Origin: Bufo bufo
Taxonomy: Eukaryota; Chordata; Amphibia; Anura; Bufonidae
DNA: 64,000 nt
Assembly: GCF_905171765.1 (NCBI RefSeq)
Contig: NC_053390.1
Span: 144,044,968 to 144,108,967 of the forward strand
Direction of reading: 5' to 3'
Position numbers and translations under genes: made by a program. How positions within the stretch are numbered: position 1 is the first letter of the stretch; every line of letters starts with the position of its first letter. Below are positions 44,150-55,585 of this stretch, one piece after another. The notes under the pieces are model-generated. The model was not told the origin of the DNA, ran no database searches, and saw nothing but the letters and a program-made list of their open reading frames with translations.

Positions 44150-44890
44150 GGCAACTAGACGGGCTGGGAGTGACTCAGTAAGGTCCTGGTAGGTTGTCAC
44201 AGGTATCTAGAGTCATGCTGACTGCAAAGCATCCCACAGCTGCTGGAGGGTGCATGGGGAGGATCCATAAAGTGAACATGATGATCAAGGTGGTCTCACA
44301 GGTGCTCAATTGGGTTCAAGTTTGGGTAATTAGGGGGCCAAGGTAGTTCTTGGAAGTCTTGGCCATGCTGTTACAACCAATGTCGGACATTTCTAGCCGT
44401 GTGACATGTCTCATTGTCTTGCTGGAATATCCCATCCGCCCCAGGGATGACAATGAACTTGTATGTGATATATGTGATCTTCAAGGATTGATTCATGCCC
44501 AAATCAGTTGAGAGTGCCTTCCACATGGATGCATGGGCCCAGAGAATGTCATGAAAACATTTCCCAAACCATAACAATACCACCATCAGCTTGTGTTTTC
44601 CAGCAATGGTTGCAGAATGTTTGTTCTCTGATGTTTCTCACCTGACACGCCAACATCCATCCGTTTGATGAAGCAGAATACTTGGCTCAATGGACAAGGC
44701 AACCCTTTCCCAATCAAAGGAGGTCCAATTCCAATACTGCTGCAAAAATGTAAGCCTTTTCTTCAGAAGCAACTTCGTTAGCAGAGGTGCAGTGATCGCC
44801 CTTCTGCTTTGGAGCCCCATACACAGTAGGGTTCATGGAACTGTTTTAGACACGTCTGGTAGCCCCTGGTTTATTTTGGTGGTAAGCTGC
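44150..44890 (-). pseudogene. Tc1-like transposase remnant, family 4
   Basis: Minus-strand pieces: HKQLTTKINQGLPDVSKTVP (near 44890-44835) and FLQQYWNWTSFDWERVALSI (44760-44690), where the first catalytic aspartate context (WSDES in related proteins) reads LSIEPS and lacks the aspartate. FQQDNETCHTARNVRHWL (44420-44371) retains the second aspartate. The C-terminal third, toward 44150, is scattered over frames. Inactive by loss of a catalytic residue and multiple frame breaks. Confidence 0.8.
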
Positions 44891-45850
44891 TTGTGGCGAA
44901 ACCAACCTCGCCACTGGGTGGTGGAGAAGCCTGGTTGCCAGCCTCTTGCCCCAGGATTATGGGCCCTCTCATCAGCCCATGCTAAACTTAAACCCCATGG
45001 CGAGTTGATTGTTTGTGGAATCTGAGCGCTGTTCGGATATATCGAGCGCTCATATCCAAGCCATCTGGGGATAAGTTGAATGTGGGGGTTCTGTTCAGTT
45101 TGATAGGAGTTATGTATTTTTGTGTAGTTTTGCTGTTGTGAATAGATGTATTTTCGGTACCTAGTTGGCTTACCACACCCAGTTAAGCCAATTATCTCAC
45201 ACAGCCTAACTCTGTAAAAACTGGTTTTGGGCAGAAAAGCCATGCTTCCTTTGTTCACAAAGGACTTTTACTAACTTTTGAACCCCTGGTCTAATTCGTG
45301 CCATTTTGGGATATGTTAAATGTCTGTGTTTACTGTAATGGTTGGGACATTGTATATTTGAATAGTGATGTCTGGACTATTGTCTCCACGTGTGTATTGG
45401 CTATTTCCCTTTGTCCTGAGAGATAATTGAATTACTCCTCGGTTGTCTCAGGACAGAAGACATTGTGTATAACATTGTGTATTCTCCTGCCTGTGATAAT
45501 TACATCAACCCATTGTGTAAGGTAATTGTATCACAGGCAGAGGGGAGGATTTTGTGTGGGAGTGTTTTACTGTATTGTACGTGTGTATTGGTTGTTTTTA
45601 CAAAACCCTGTGGGTGGTAGTAGTGTGTAACAATGTTATATAAGAACAATAAACACACAGCTCTGGCTGTCCACTGCTTTACTCTCAACACAGAGCTTGG
45701 TCTCGTTCTTGGGGGGGATTCACTGTATGCTGTTAGAGACTGATTGCTAGGAGTGTAAGCCGCTTGGGTGCGTTTCCTATTCGTCTGCTAGCAGCTATTC
45801 GTGAGGTTCCGTTTGGGAGTTTGGAGCATTCCCTTGTATGCCGTTACACT
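44891..45850 (+). mobile_element. possible LTR of a retroelement inside the Tc1 remnant
   Basis: Starts TGTGGCGAAACC just where the transposase reading breaks, and ends in ...GCCGTTACA. TATATAAG (about 45635-45642) is followed by AATAAA (about 45646-45651) and later a G-run after TCTCGTTCTTGG (about 45700-45716), an order seen in retroviral-type LTRs. No target duplication is clear and no gag/pol is present, so a solo LTR is only a proposal. The minus frame at 44833-45258 is partly antisense to it. Confidence 0.35.
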
Positions 45851-46212
45851 CTAGTGTGTCAGGCTGCCCTCGCGCACCTTCATAGCTGACGTTCACCTCT
45901 CACATCAATGGTACATGGTGCTCCGTAGTTCCCACATTACTTATTCACAGTGCACCATTTGTCCACTGACGATACACTTTCACAACAGCAGCATGCAAAC
46001 AGTTCACAAACTGCACTGTTTTAGAAATACTGCCACTCTTGGCTCAAAAGCCAATAATCAATCCTTTTACCCATGATAGCAACGAGGGATGTGTCCAGAC
46101 AGCCTTTTGCACACCTTATATACCGACCAAGCCAGCTCACAACACCTGACTTCCTTCATGAGCTAAGCGCTGACAACATCGAAAGTAGGAAGTGGTAATA
46201 ATAATGTGAGGA

Positions 46213-46660
46213 GAATGCATATATACCAATATTTAGAGGGGAATTTATTAAGACTGGCATTTCATAGTATCCCATATTGTCCTTTACAGGCTTTGTGTTC
46301 CAGGTACAAGGCTCATCTGACATGTAGTATGTCAAGTAACTAGTTTGTCTACTTGCTATAGAAGTTTAATGGCTTGCAGAAACTCAGCAGGGAACTATAT
46401 TTACATATTCACCTGGTATTTTCTCACATGTAAGTACCCACTGGATATGAAGCATATATAATTATTGCCTAGGTATATTTCGCTGGGTGGATCCTGAGGT
46501 CCACTCCCTATGACAGACAGCATTTACTTTCTTGCACCAAAGCAGGAAAATGTTTTGTCCCTGGTTTCTCAATCTGTGGACAACAGGGAAGAAGGTAATC
46601 TTGGATTTAAGTTTATACATATAGAGCAAAACTGCAGTTTCCAACTGCTGTTGAGTTTTT
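46213..46660. other. non-coding interval
   Basis: No gene supported. Confidence 0.5.
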
Positions 46661-46663
46661 TTA

Positions 46664-47160
46664 GGCTACTTTCACACTAGCATTCGGGGTTCCGCTTGTG
46701 AGCTCCGTTTGAAGGCTCTCACAAGCGGCCCCAAACGGATCCGTAGAGCCCCAATGCATTCTGAGTGTATGCGGATCCGCTCAGAATGCATCAGTCTGGC
46801 AGCGTTCAGCCTCCGTTCTGCTCAGCAGGCGGACATCCGAACGCAGCTTGCAGCGTTCGGGTGTCCGCCTGGCCGTGCGGAGCCAAACGGATCCGTCCAG
46901 ACGTACAATGTAAGTCAATGGGGACGGATCCGTTTGAAGTTGACACAATATGGTGCAATTTCAAACGGATCCGTCCCCCATTGACTTTCAATGTAAAGTC
47001 TGGACGGATTTGTCTGACTAACTTTCACACTTAGAATTTTTTCTGAACTATAATGCAGACGGATCCGCTCTGAACGGATCCCAACGTTTGCATTATAGGA
47101 GCGGATCCGTCTGTGCAGATACCAGACGGATCCGCTCTGAACGCAAGTGTGAAAGTAGCC
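46664..47160. mobile_element. Harbinger-type MITE, TTA duplication
   Basis: GGCTACTTTCACACTAGC and the complement of GTGTGAAAGTAGCC are flanked by TTA (46661-46663 and 47161-47163). It is rich in CGGATCCG palindromes and is a relative of 1162-1659. Open frames on both strands here are not genes. Confidence 0.87.
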
Positions 47161-47163
47161 TTA

Positions 47164-47609
47164 ATTGGTACAGGTCAATATATGCAGTATGTTTCCAATG
47201 ATACATTTGTTTATAAAGCATGATAATTCATAAAACGTAAAAACTATTGAAACTCAAGTTTGAACAAAAAAAGGGCAACCTTCACCCCTACTGTGGGACT
47301 AATGCTGTTAGTTTGGGTCATTAGATACATTATACAATCACGATCCAATAAATGCTGCCTGTGGCAGACTATGTAGAGACATGTCCTCCACTGGTGGCAT
47401 CCATTTTTTGATTTTTTTTTCCTACTGCTGTAAAAGCCAGGCAACACTTCTGAAATTCTGGGAATAGGGTATGTAAATAAACTCAAGTTCTGCCTCTAAG
47501 GCCACTAGATGTAAGGCAGCCATCCTCAAGGCCTGTTTAAAAAGGTCAAACATTGACTTATAGGATAGCTACGTATCTGGTGGCATTAGAGACCGAGCTT
47601 GCTAACAGA
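47164..47609. other. non-coding spacer
   Basis: No gene supported between two MITEs. Confidence 0.5.
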
Positions 47610-47612
47610 TTA

Positions 47613-48083
47613 GGCTACTTTTGCGTTTTGGTTTTCCATTTGTGAGATCCATTCAGGACTCTCAATAGTGGTCCAAAACGGACCAAAATTAGTTTTGCCC
47701 TAATGCATTCTGAAAGGAAAAGGATCCGCTCAGAATGCATCAGTTTGCCTCTGTTCAGTCACCATTCCACTCTGGAGGCGGACACCAAAATGCTGCCTGC
47801 AGCATTTTGATGTCCACCTGACGAAGTGGAGCCAAACGGATCCGTCCTGGCACACAATGTAAGTCAATGGGTAGGATCCGTTTTCTCTGACAATCCGCCA
47901 CAATAGAAAACGGATCAGTCCCCCATTGACTTTCAATGGAGTTCAAGACGGATCCGTCATGGCTATAGAAGACATAATACAACCGGATCCGTTCATGACG
48001 GATGCATGCGGTTGTATTATTGTAACAAGCGTTTTTTGCAGAGCCATGATCGATCCGCAAAAAGCGCTAGTGTAAAAGTGGCC
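47613..48083. mobile_element. Harbinger-type MITE, TTA duplication
   Basis: GGCTACTTTTGCG end and GTGTAAAAGTGGCC end, with TTA at 47610-47612 and 48084-48086. The interior resembles 51370-51791 (CCTAATGCATTCTGAA, GGAGGCGGACACCAAAA). Confidence 0.85.
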
Positions 48084-48086
48084 TTA

Positions 48087-48668
48087 TTTGCATACTGCTG
48101 GCAAATCATTCATAAAAGTCTAGTAGCAATAATAGGAATGGCAAAACAGTTACCTGAGAAGATGCTCAGACAGACATGCCAGGAGCATTGAAAGGTCTCT
48201 CCCATCAGAACTTAAAAATGGCCATTATTTTGGGACCATAGTAGTTCTCAATTTGAAACTGATTGAATATGCTATGCCAGTTTTGTGGCATAAAAAAGTT
48301 GCAAGTGATGCCCTTGTGCAACATTTGGTGAGCCTTTTAGAAGTGGAGTGAAAAGCAGGTCAGTATTTAAGATTAGAACACAATTAGACCTCATTTATAA
48401 AGTGCAGTTTTTAAAAAAAGTTTAAAAAGTCACATCTCCATGCCAGGCAACCACAGGTGTAGTTTTACAGACATAGGTGCACACAACATTGCACTTGGCC
48501 AAACATATTACTGTGTGCCATTTCATTAATTGGGTGCAACCTCACGAAACAGACTTAAAACCACTACCAATTATAAATTCCCCCTCAAGTCTAAATATAT
48601 TGATGCATATTTGCAAAAATAACCACCAAGAGTAGAAATGCTAAATAAAGCAAAGTCCATTTTAAGTG
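48087..48668. other. non-coding spacer
   Basis: No gene supported. Confidence 0.5.
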
Positions 48669-48671
48669 TAA

Positions 48672-49089
48672 GGCCCGTTTCAGATGAGCGAGTATTCTGC
48701 ATGGGTGCAATGCAAACGCACTGCGCACGCACTGAATCCGGATCTATTAATTTCAATGGGTCTGTGTACATGAGCGTTGGTTTTCACGCATCACTTCTGC
48801 GTTGCGTGCAAATCGCAGCATGTTTTATATTCTGCGTTTTTCACGCAACGCTGGCCCCATAGAAGTGAAGCAAGTGCGGATGCAATGCGTTTTACCACTG
48901 ACGGTTGCTGAGATGTTGTTTGTAAACCTTCCGTTTTTTATCACATGCGTGAAAAGCGCATCAATGCGCATTTCACACGCGCAATAAAAACTGAACACAA
49001 TCGCAGGCAAAACTGAATGAACTGGCTTGCGAAATTGCGCATTTTTAACTGAACGCATCCGGACCTAATCTGCTCACGCTCAAGGGGCC
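48672..49089. mobile_element. Harbinger-type MITE, TAA duplication, GCGTG-rich family
   Basis: GGCCCGTTTCAGATGAGCG and the complement of GCTCACGCTCAAGGGGCC, with TAA at 48669-48671 and 49090-49092. The interior has TTTTTCACGCAACGC and CAATAAAAACTGAA, shared with 52019-52925. Confidence 0.8.
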
Positions 49090-49092
49090 TAA

Positions 49093-49251
49093 GGCTACTT
49101 TCACACTTGCGGCAGAGTGATCCGGCAAGCAGTTCCGTCGCCGGAACTGCCTGCCGGATCCGACAAAACGTATGCCAACTGATGGCATTTGTAAGACTGA
49201 TCAGGCTAAACACTTTTTTGCGAACCGCAAAACACGGTCGTGCATGAGCCC
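49093..49251. mobile_element. short MITE abutting the previous one
   Basis: Starts GGCTACTTTCACACTTGCGG immediately after the TAA that closes the previous MITE and ends GTCGTGCATGAGCCC-TAA (49252-49254). The two ends do not match each other well, so this may be two MITE halves fused or a deletion product. Confidence 0.6.
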
Positions 49252-49338
49252 TAAGGGTGGGTTCATATGACGTTTTATGCCTCTGTTTGACAGGTAGGTT
49301 ACAGAAAAAATAAAATAAAAATTCCAGTAAAAAAAGTA

Positions 49339-50899
49339 CACTGCTCAAAAAAATAAAGGGAACACAAAAATAACACATCCTAGATCTGAATTGATTAAAT
49401 ATTCTTCTGAAATACTTTGTTCTTTACATAGTTGAATGTGCGGACAACAAAATCCCACAAAAAAAAATAAATGGAAATCACATTTTTTAACCCATGGAGG
49501 TCTGGATTTGGAGTCACACTCAAAATTAAAGTGGAAAAACACACTACAGGCTGATCCAACTTTGATGTAATGTCCTTAAAACAAGTCAAAATGAGGCTCA
49601 GTAGTGTGTGTGGCCTCCACGTGCCTGTATGACCTCCCTACAACGCCTGTGCATGCTCTTGATGAGGTGGCGGACGGTCTCCTGAGGGATCTCCTCCCAG
49701 ACCTGGACTAAAGCATCTGCCAACTCCTGGACAGTCTGTGGTGCAATGCGACGTTGGTGGATAGAGCGAGACATGATGTCCCAGATGTGCTCAATTGGAT
49801 TCAGGTCTGGGGAACGGGCGGGCCAGTCCATAGCATCAATGCCTTTGTCTTGCAGTAACTGCTGACACACTCCAGCCACATGAGGTCTAGCATTGTCTTG
49901 CATTAGGAGGAACCCAGGGCCAACCGCACCAGCATATGGTCTCACAAGGGGTCTGAGGATCTCATCTCCGTACCTAATGGCAGTCAGGCTTCCTCTGGCG
50001 AGCACATGGAGGGCTGTGCGGTCCTCCAAAGAAATGCCACCCCACACCATTACTGACCCAATGCCAAACCGGTCATGCTGGAGGATGTTGCAGGCAGCAG
50101 AACGTTCTCCACAGCATCTCCAGACTCTGTCACATGTGCTCAGTGTGAACCTGCTTTCATCTGTGAAGAGCACAGGGCGCCAGTGCCGAATTTGCCAATC
50201 TTGGTGTTCTCTGGCAAATGCCAAACGTCCTGCACGGTGTTGGGCTGTAAGCACAACCCCCACCTGTGGACGTCGGGCCCTCATATCACCGTCATGGAGT
50301 CTGTTTCTGACCGTTTGAGCAGACACATGCACATTTGTGGCCTGCTGGAGGTCATTTTGCAGGGCTCTGGCAGTGCGCCTCCTGTTCCTCCTTGCACTGT
50401 TCCTCCTTGCGGTCCTGCTGCTGGGTTGTTGCCCTCCTACACGTCTCCTGATGTACTGGCCTGTCTCCTGGTAGCGCCTCCATGCTCTGGACACTACGCT
50501 GACAGACACAGCAAACCTTCTTGCCACAGCTCGCATTGATGTGCCATCCTGGATAAGCTGCACTACCTGAGCCACTTGTGTGGGTTGTAGACTCCGTCTC
50601 ATGCTACCACTAGAGTGACAGCACCGGCAGCATTCAAAAGTGACCAAAACATCAGCCAGGAAGCATAGGAACTGAGAAGTGGTCTGTGATCACCACCTGC
50701 AGAACCACTCCTTTAGTGGGGGTGTCTTGCTAATTGCCTATAATTTCCACCTGTTGTCTATCCCATTTGCACAACAGCATGTGAAATTGATTGTCACTCA
50801 GTGTTGCTTCCTAAGTGGACAGTTTGATTTCACAGAAGTGTGATTGACTTGGAGATACATTGTGTTGTTTAAGTGTTCCCTTTATTTTTTTGAGCAGTG
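49339..50899 (-). mobile_element. Tc1-like element, family 1, copy 2
   Basis: Ends CACTGCTCAAAAAAATAAAG in TA (49337-49338 and 50900-50901). 1,561 bp, minus orientation, in inverse orientation to the copy at 36123-37699. Confidence 0.93.
49598..50602 (-). CDS. Tc1-like transposase, family 1, open but with an altered linker
   Basis: 334 residues from ATG at 50602 ([20 protein letters not shown]); the open frame begins 15 codons earlier, but this start equals that of copy 1. It has two helix-turn-helix regions (residues about 10-50 and 75-110). The DDE residues are D148 (LFTDESRF), D236 (LMQDNARPH) and E271 ([12 protein letters not shown]), spacing 34. Residues 55-70 ([16 protein letters not shown]) differ completely from copy 1. 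DNA comparison shows a deletion of about 14 bases followed by a compensating change, so the segment is read out of the original frame. That region links the two DNA-binding subdomains, so binding may be impaired although the frame is open. It lacks the stop and frameshift seen in copy 1. Confidence 0.88.
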   Translation of the reverse strand: MRRSLQPTQVAQVVQLIQDGTSMRAVARRFAVSVSVVSRAWRRYQETGQYIRRRVGGQQPSSRTARRNSARRNRRRTARALQNDLQQATNVHVSAQTVRNRLHDGDMRARRPQVGVVLTAQHRAGRLAFAREHQDWQIRHWRPVLFTDESRFTLSTCDRVWRCCGERSAACNILQHDRFGIGSVMVWGGISLEDRTALHVLARGSLTAIRYGDEILRPLVRPYAGAVGPGFLLMQDNARPHVAGVCQQLLQDKGIDAMDWPARSPDLNPIEHIWDIMSRSIHQRRIAPQTVQELADALVQVWEEIPQETVRHLIKSMHRRCREVIQARGGHTHY

Positions 50900-50901
50900 T
50901 A

Positions 50902-51366
50902 AATACTTTTTTTTACAATGGATTTCTATGGTGAACAGATGCCACTGTAAGGCATCAGTCTGAGGAATCTGTTTAACTTATATGGTTTTTGTATATGTTA
51001 AAAGGATGGGAAAATGTGATGTGTACCCTGCCTAATCCAGACATTTTGCATATAAAAAAAATATATCCATATTATTGCTGAAGTGCAGGACTTTTTTTTT
51101 GTATATTTACACCCTTGATAGCCATCTGGGGTCACTTCCAGGTATTCCATATCAAGAAAGGAAACAGGGGAACCTTATTCTGCCAATAACAGGTTTTTCT
51201 AGGACTAAGTGAAGACCAGTCCTCAGGAAGTCCCTTTGATTAGGGGGAGTCCGACCTTCACCGACACCTTTCAGCACAACAGATGGGGTCTTGTGAGTTA
51301 TACTGCAGCCTGACCAATCCGCTTAACTAGGTGCCGGTACAAACAAGCAACTATATCTGTCCAAAC
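50902..51366. other. non-coding spacer
   Basis: No gene supported. Confidence 0.5.
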
Positions 51367-51369
51367 TAA

Positions 51370-51791
51370 GGCTACTTTCACACTGGCGTTTTGGCTTTCC
51401 GTTTGTGGATTAGTTGCCCTAATGCATTCTGAATGGAAAAGGATCTGCTCAGAATGCATCAGTTTGCCTCAGTGTCCGCTTTGGAGGCGGACACCAAAAG
51501 GCTGCTTGCAGCATTTTGGCGTCAGTCTGACGAAACTGAGCCAAACGGACCTGGCACACAATGTAAGTCAATGGGGACGGATCAGTTTTCTATGACACAA
51601 TCTGGCACAATAGAAAACAGATCAGTCCTATATTGACTTTCAATGGTGTTCAAGACGGATCCGTCTTGGATATGTTAAAGATAATACAAACAGATCTGTT
51701 CTGAATGGATGCAGATGGTTGTATTATCTGAACAGACCCATCTGTGCAGATCCATGACGGATCCGCAGCGAACAAGAGTGTGAAAGTAGCC
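51370..51791. mobile_element. Harbinger-type MITE, TAA duplication
   Basis: GGCTACTTTCACACTGGCG and the complement of GAGTGTGAAAGTAGCC, with TAA at 51367-51369 and 51792-51794. Confidence 0.88.
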
Positions 51792-51861
51792 TAAGGTGCG
51801 AGACAATTTTGATCCTCAAATGGAGATTCAAGGTTACAGTCCAGGAAGACCATACATATAC

Positions 51862-51862
<1 letters not shown>

Positions 51863-51901
<39 letters not shown>

Positions 51902-51932
51902 TATACATATACACACACACACATACATACAC
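51863..51932. repeat. (AT)n/(AC)n microsatellite
   Basis: About 16 AT units followed by ATAC and AC units. Confidence 0.95.
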
Positions 51933-52018
51933 CTAGGATCCGGCAGGGATATCAGACATCTCTGTATTCCAGGATCGCCTGAAGCTTAAACGTCACCGTC
52001 CAGCTCCATTAACTATAT

Positions 52019-52925
52019 GGCCCCTTTCACATGGGTGAGATTTCTGCGCAGGTGCAATGCGCGAGGTAAGCGCATTGCACCTGCACTGAATCTGGACCCA
52101 TTCACTTCAATGGGGCTGTGCAGATGAGCGTGATTTTCACACATCACTTTTGCATTGTTTGAAAATCGTAGCATGTTCTATATTCTGCGTTTTTCACGCA
52201 ACGCATGCCTCAGAAATGAATAGGGGCTGTGTGAAAATAGCATACCATCCGCAAGCAAGTGCAATGCGATTTTCACGCATGGTTGCTAGGAGATTATGTT
52301 ACTAAATTGATTAAAGTCAATTTACTGTATTTTCCCTTATAACATGGTTATAAGGGAAAATAGCATTCTTAATACAGAATGCTTAGTAAAATGTTGCTTG
52401 AGGGGTTAAAAAATAAAAACAATTAACTCACCTCATCTACTTCATCGCGCAGCCAGCATGGTCGTCTTTAAGGGCCTGCGATGATGTATTTGCGCTCACC
52501 ACGTGGTGGGCGTGGTGACATCAGCGCAGGTCCTGCTGAATGAAGCTAGAAGGATCACATGGTGAGCGCGATTATGTCAAAGGTCCTTAAAAGAAGACTA
52601 TGCTGGCTGCATGATCAAGTAGATTAGGTGAGTTAATAGTTTTATTTTTTAACCCCTCAAGCAACATTTTAGTAATTCTGTATTAAGAATGCTATTTTCC
52701 CTTATAACCATGTTATAAGGGAAAACATCATCTTCACTGAAGTTCGGGTCTGGGTACCACATTCAGTTTTTTATCACGCGCGTGCAAAACGCATTGCACC
52801 CGCGCAATAAAAACTGAAGGCAACCGCAGTCAAAATTGACTGAAACTGCGTGCACACTCACATGTTTCCCCGAAGCACACACAACGCACCCGGAGCAAAT
52901 CCGGGATGCCCGTGTAAAAGAGGCC
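52019..52925. mobile_element. MITE of the GCGTG-rich family, with a nested palindrome
   Basis: GGCCCCTTTCACATGGGTGA and the complement of GCCCGTGTAAAAGAGGCC form the ends. No clear three-base duplication is visible. The interior shares TTTTTCACGCAACGC with 48672-49089. A second unit with its own inverted arms sits inside (52327-52728). Confidence 0.7.
52327..52728. repeat. palindrome, ~400 bp, nested
   Basis: Left arm TTTTCCCTTATAACATGG...GCTTGAGGGGTTAAAAAAT pairs with right arm ATTTTTTAACCCCTCAAGC...TAACCATGTTATAAGGG. The loop region is GC-rich and includes CACGTGGTGGGCGTGGTGAC. Confidence 0.9.
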
Positions 52926-53117
52926 CAAGAACGACTGGTGGAGAGAGAATCGGCTGGAAGAAAACAGTTGCGAGATTCTCAGCATATTTGCTGGCTTGTA
53001 GTCAGATCTCCACCTCTCTCTATTATAGTTAAAATGGCTGGACCGCAATTCTGGAATGCAGAGAGATCCGGCAGATTGTTTCCTGACAGATCCCAAGTGC
53101 TAGTGTCAAATTAGCCT

Positions 53118-53272
53118 CATCAGTGATGTCTAACCTACGGCACTACAGCTGTGGTGAAACTACGACTCCCAGCATGCTCCATTAATTTTATGGAGTTCTG
53201 AGAACAGCCAAGTGTTGATCTTGGGAGTTGCAGTTTTACCACACCTGGAGTGCTGAAGGTTAGTCAGTCTTA
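53118..53272. repeat. dispersed short repeat, copy 2
   Basis: AAACTACGACTCCCAGCATG, ATTAATTTTATGG and GGAGTGCTGAAGGTTAG appear in the same order as at 31090-31262. The inverted ends (CAGTGATGTCTAACC / GGTTAGTCAG) suggest a MITE. Confidence 0.6.
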
Positions 53273-53422
53273 GGGGGTTGGGGACTTAAAATGTAAGTTT
53301 TGTGCGATCACTGCCCTATTTACATAAGGCAGCCCTCATAAAAAGGAACGTGTTCTATGAGAAAAATAATAGTACAGACCGATAAAAGAAATACTCGTTT
53401 TCATGATGCTCAAAGTTAACAT

Positions 53423-53428
53423 TTTATT
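53423..53428 (-). terminator. candidate distal poly(A) signal
   Basis: AATAAA on the minus strand (TTTATT on plus). Confidence 0.3.
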
Positions 53429-54741
53429 AAACAATTGATTTTCTTTTAACACAGTGGGGCAAAACTGGCTCAAAAGTTAGCTAAAAACACCCCAAAATCC
53501 ATTTTACCACTGATATTTTAATACAGCATGTACGGAACATTTCAGAAAGTTCATTAACGTGCAGGGTCAGCCATTGTAAACTTCAGTTATATTTTTCTGT
53601 ATTGTATAACGCATAGTGTCATAGTAGCCCTGCATGCCCTAGAGAGACCAGCGGAAGGTATGTACATTCAAGGAAATTCTGGGTGTACAAGAAAGAGCAT
53701 AGGAAAAAAAAAAAAAAAGTATAGAATCCTTCATACAATGGAAATGGTTCTCAAGGCTCTTCTCAGGCTGTGTTTAAAATGGGGCAGGGGTATTGAGAAT
53801 GGACTTCTGTAAATGCAGCCGTACGTCTCCAACTGTGCTTTGGCAAGGCAGCCCTTCGAAATGGAAGGCGAAGCTGAACATGTGATACAGTTGTCGGTGA
53901 ATGACATATACCAGACTCCCATTTGGAGGAATGGAAGGTCTGCATCTCTCAAACCAGTTACCTTGGATTGTGACAGATTTGCATTCATTTCACATTGTTA
54001 TTACACAGGTAAATACTCAAATACAAGAGATACTACTTTGAAATCAGTCGAATGTTTGAAGGCTCTTGGCATCCACCAAACTGAACAGACAAACAATCCA
54101 ATTGAAATTATTTTACAATTAGTTTTTGCTCACACAACATACAAAAAAATAATAAAATGGAAGGGACGACCGTAATTTACAAAAACTAAAAAAGCAAGTA
54201 CCCTTTATGACAAGGTAGTGCACAGAAACAAGTGAGGGCCAACAGTTCATCTACAACTGATACAATTGAAGACTATGGATAAGAATGGTTTTCATTTTCA
54301 TTTAATTATTCACATATCAGTGGCAATGATTTGTAAGATATGCTTATACGTTAACCCTCTCCACAAAATGCCAGTCTAGTTGGACATCACACATAACATA
54401 GTAATGCTGTAACTAACAAGTGTCCAACATGAACAGCACGGCTTCAGATCCTACACAGACATGGAATATTTAGATTTTAAGTCAGTCACTCTTGATATCA
54501 ATACTGCAAAGGTCATAATTTAACTGGATTTTATTATTTTTTTTAACAGGAATGTAGAATAAAAAGGTAGAAAAAGCAGCAAATGTTTTCTTTGATTAAG
54601 ACTGAGCAAGGTAAGTGGTCTTGACAGAGCATGACAATGCCTGACGTAGAAGGCCAGTGCTCCACAGCATCGCCCACTAGTCACAGTAAAAAGGTGGCAT
54701 TACCGCACCTGGTGCCACCTTTTTTTTATGTTTTTCTAAAT

Positions 54742-55011
54742 GAGAAAATTGTTAGTGACCTGTGCATCACAAAAAAAGAAAAAAAGTGATAGGTTGGACG
54801 TTGCAGGTTCCAATGGTCTACAGGTTATTTTCAATTCCCCCCTAAGGCCTCTTTCACATGAGCGAGTTTTCCATCTGGATGTGACGCATGTAGTGTAGCT
54901 AACGCATAGTATCTGGACTGAACCTTTTGTGAGAAAATAGTTAGTGACCTGTGTCCATCACAAAAAAGAAAAAAAAAAGATAGGTTGGACGTTGCAGGTT
55001 CCAATGGGTAA
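54742..55011. repeat. local 80-bp duplication
   Basis: GTTAGTGACCTGTG, an AAAAAAGAAAAAAA run and GATAGGTTGGACGTTGCAGG appear at 54752-54815 and again at 54940-55004. The second copy lies inside a MITE. Confidence 0.85.
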
Positions 55012-55286
55012 AAATTACTGTAGCTTGCATGTAAAACAGAAGGCAACAGGAAGCAATGTGTTTTTTCACTGATGGTCACTAGGGGATGCTGAAAGCTATT
55101 CTTCCGTTTTTCCACATCCGTGAAAAATGCATGCAAAATTGATTGCATCCGTTTTTGCGATTTCAAAATTCTGCAGAAAAACTGAATGCAATCACAGAAC
55201 AAAAAACTGGTCGAACTTGCATGCAAAACCATCAGTTTGTCCCTGAACAGATCCTGACAATCTGTATCGCTCGTGTGAAAGTGGCC
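54846..55286. mobile_element. Harbinger-type MITE, TAA duplication
   Basis: GGCCTCTTTCACATGAGCG and the complement of GCTCGTGTGAAAGTGGCC, with TAA at 54843-54845 and 55287-55289. Confidence 0.82.
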
Positions 55287-55464
55287 TAATAGGGAGACAT
55301 TGAAAGGGTGGCAATACCAGTTTTACAGCGACTTGGAGGTTACACCGTTTAGTGTGGAGCCCTAAACAAAGAACACTTTGTAAACTATCCTCAGCCACCA
55401 CTGAGGGTTGCACTGTAGTACTGTCTGATTGACCGTGGCTTTAGATGGATTGTATAACTTATTA

Positions 55465-55585
55465 AATGCTGGTCTATCCTCAGGATCACCTAACAGCTGA
55501 TAGGTGGGGTGTTGGACCTCTGCTGATCAGCTAGTAATGCCCTCTCGAGGATAGGCCATCACTTAATAAAAGGTGAAAAACCACT
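55465..55585. repeat. short dispersed repeat fragment
   Basis: CTATCCTCAGGAT and GAGGATAGGCCATCAC lie around CTGATCAGC. It resembles a common inverted-repeat element but the boundaries are unclear. Confidence 0.4.

Larger units (their letters stand above)
44083..46212 (-). mobile_element. Tc1-like element, family 4, degraded and interrupted
   Basis: Left end CACAGTAAAGTCACATTATTATGAC follows TA (44081-44082), directly beside the family 3 element. A similar inverted end (GGTAATAATAATGTGAGG) lies near 46195-46212. The minus-strand transposase is decayed. The middle is interrupted by about 0.96 kb of unrelated sequence with LTR-like features (44891-45850). The right-hand boundary is approximate. 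Confidence 0.7.
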
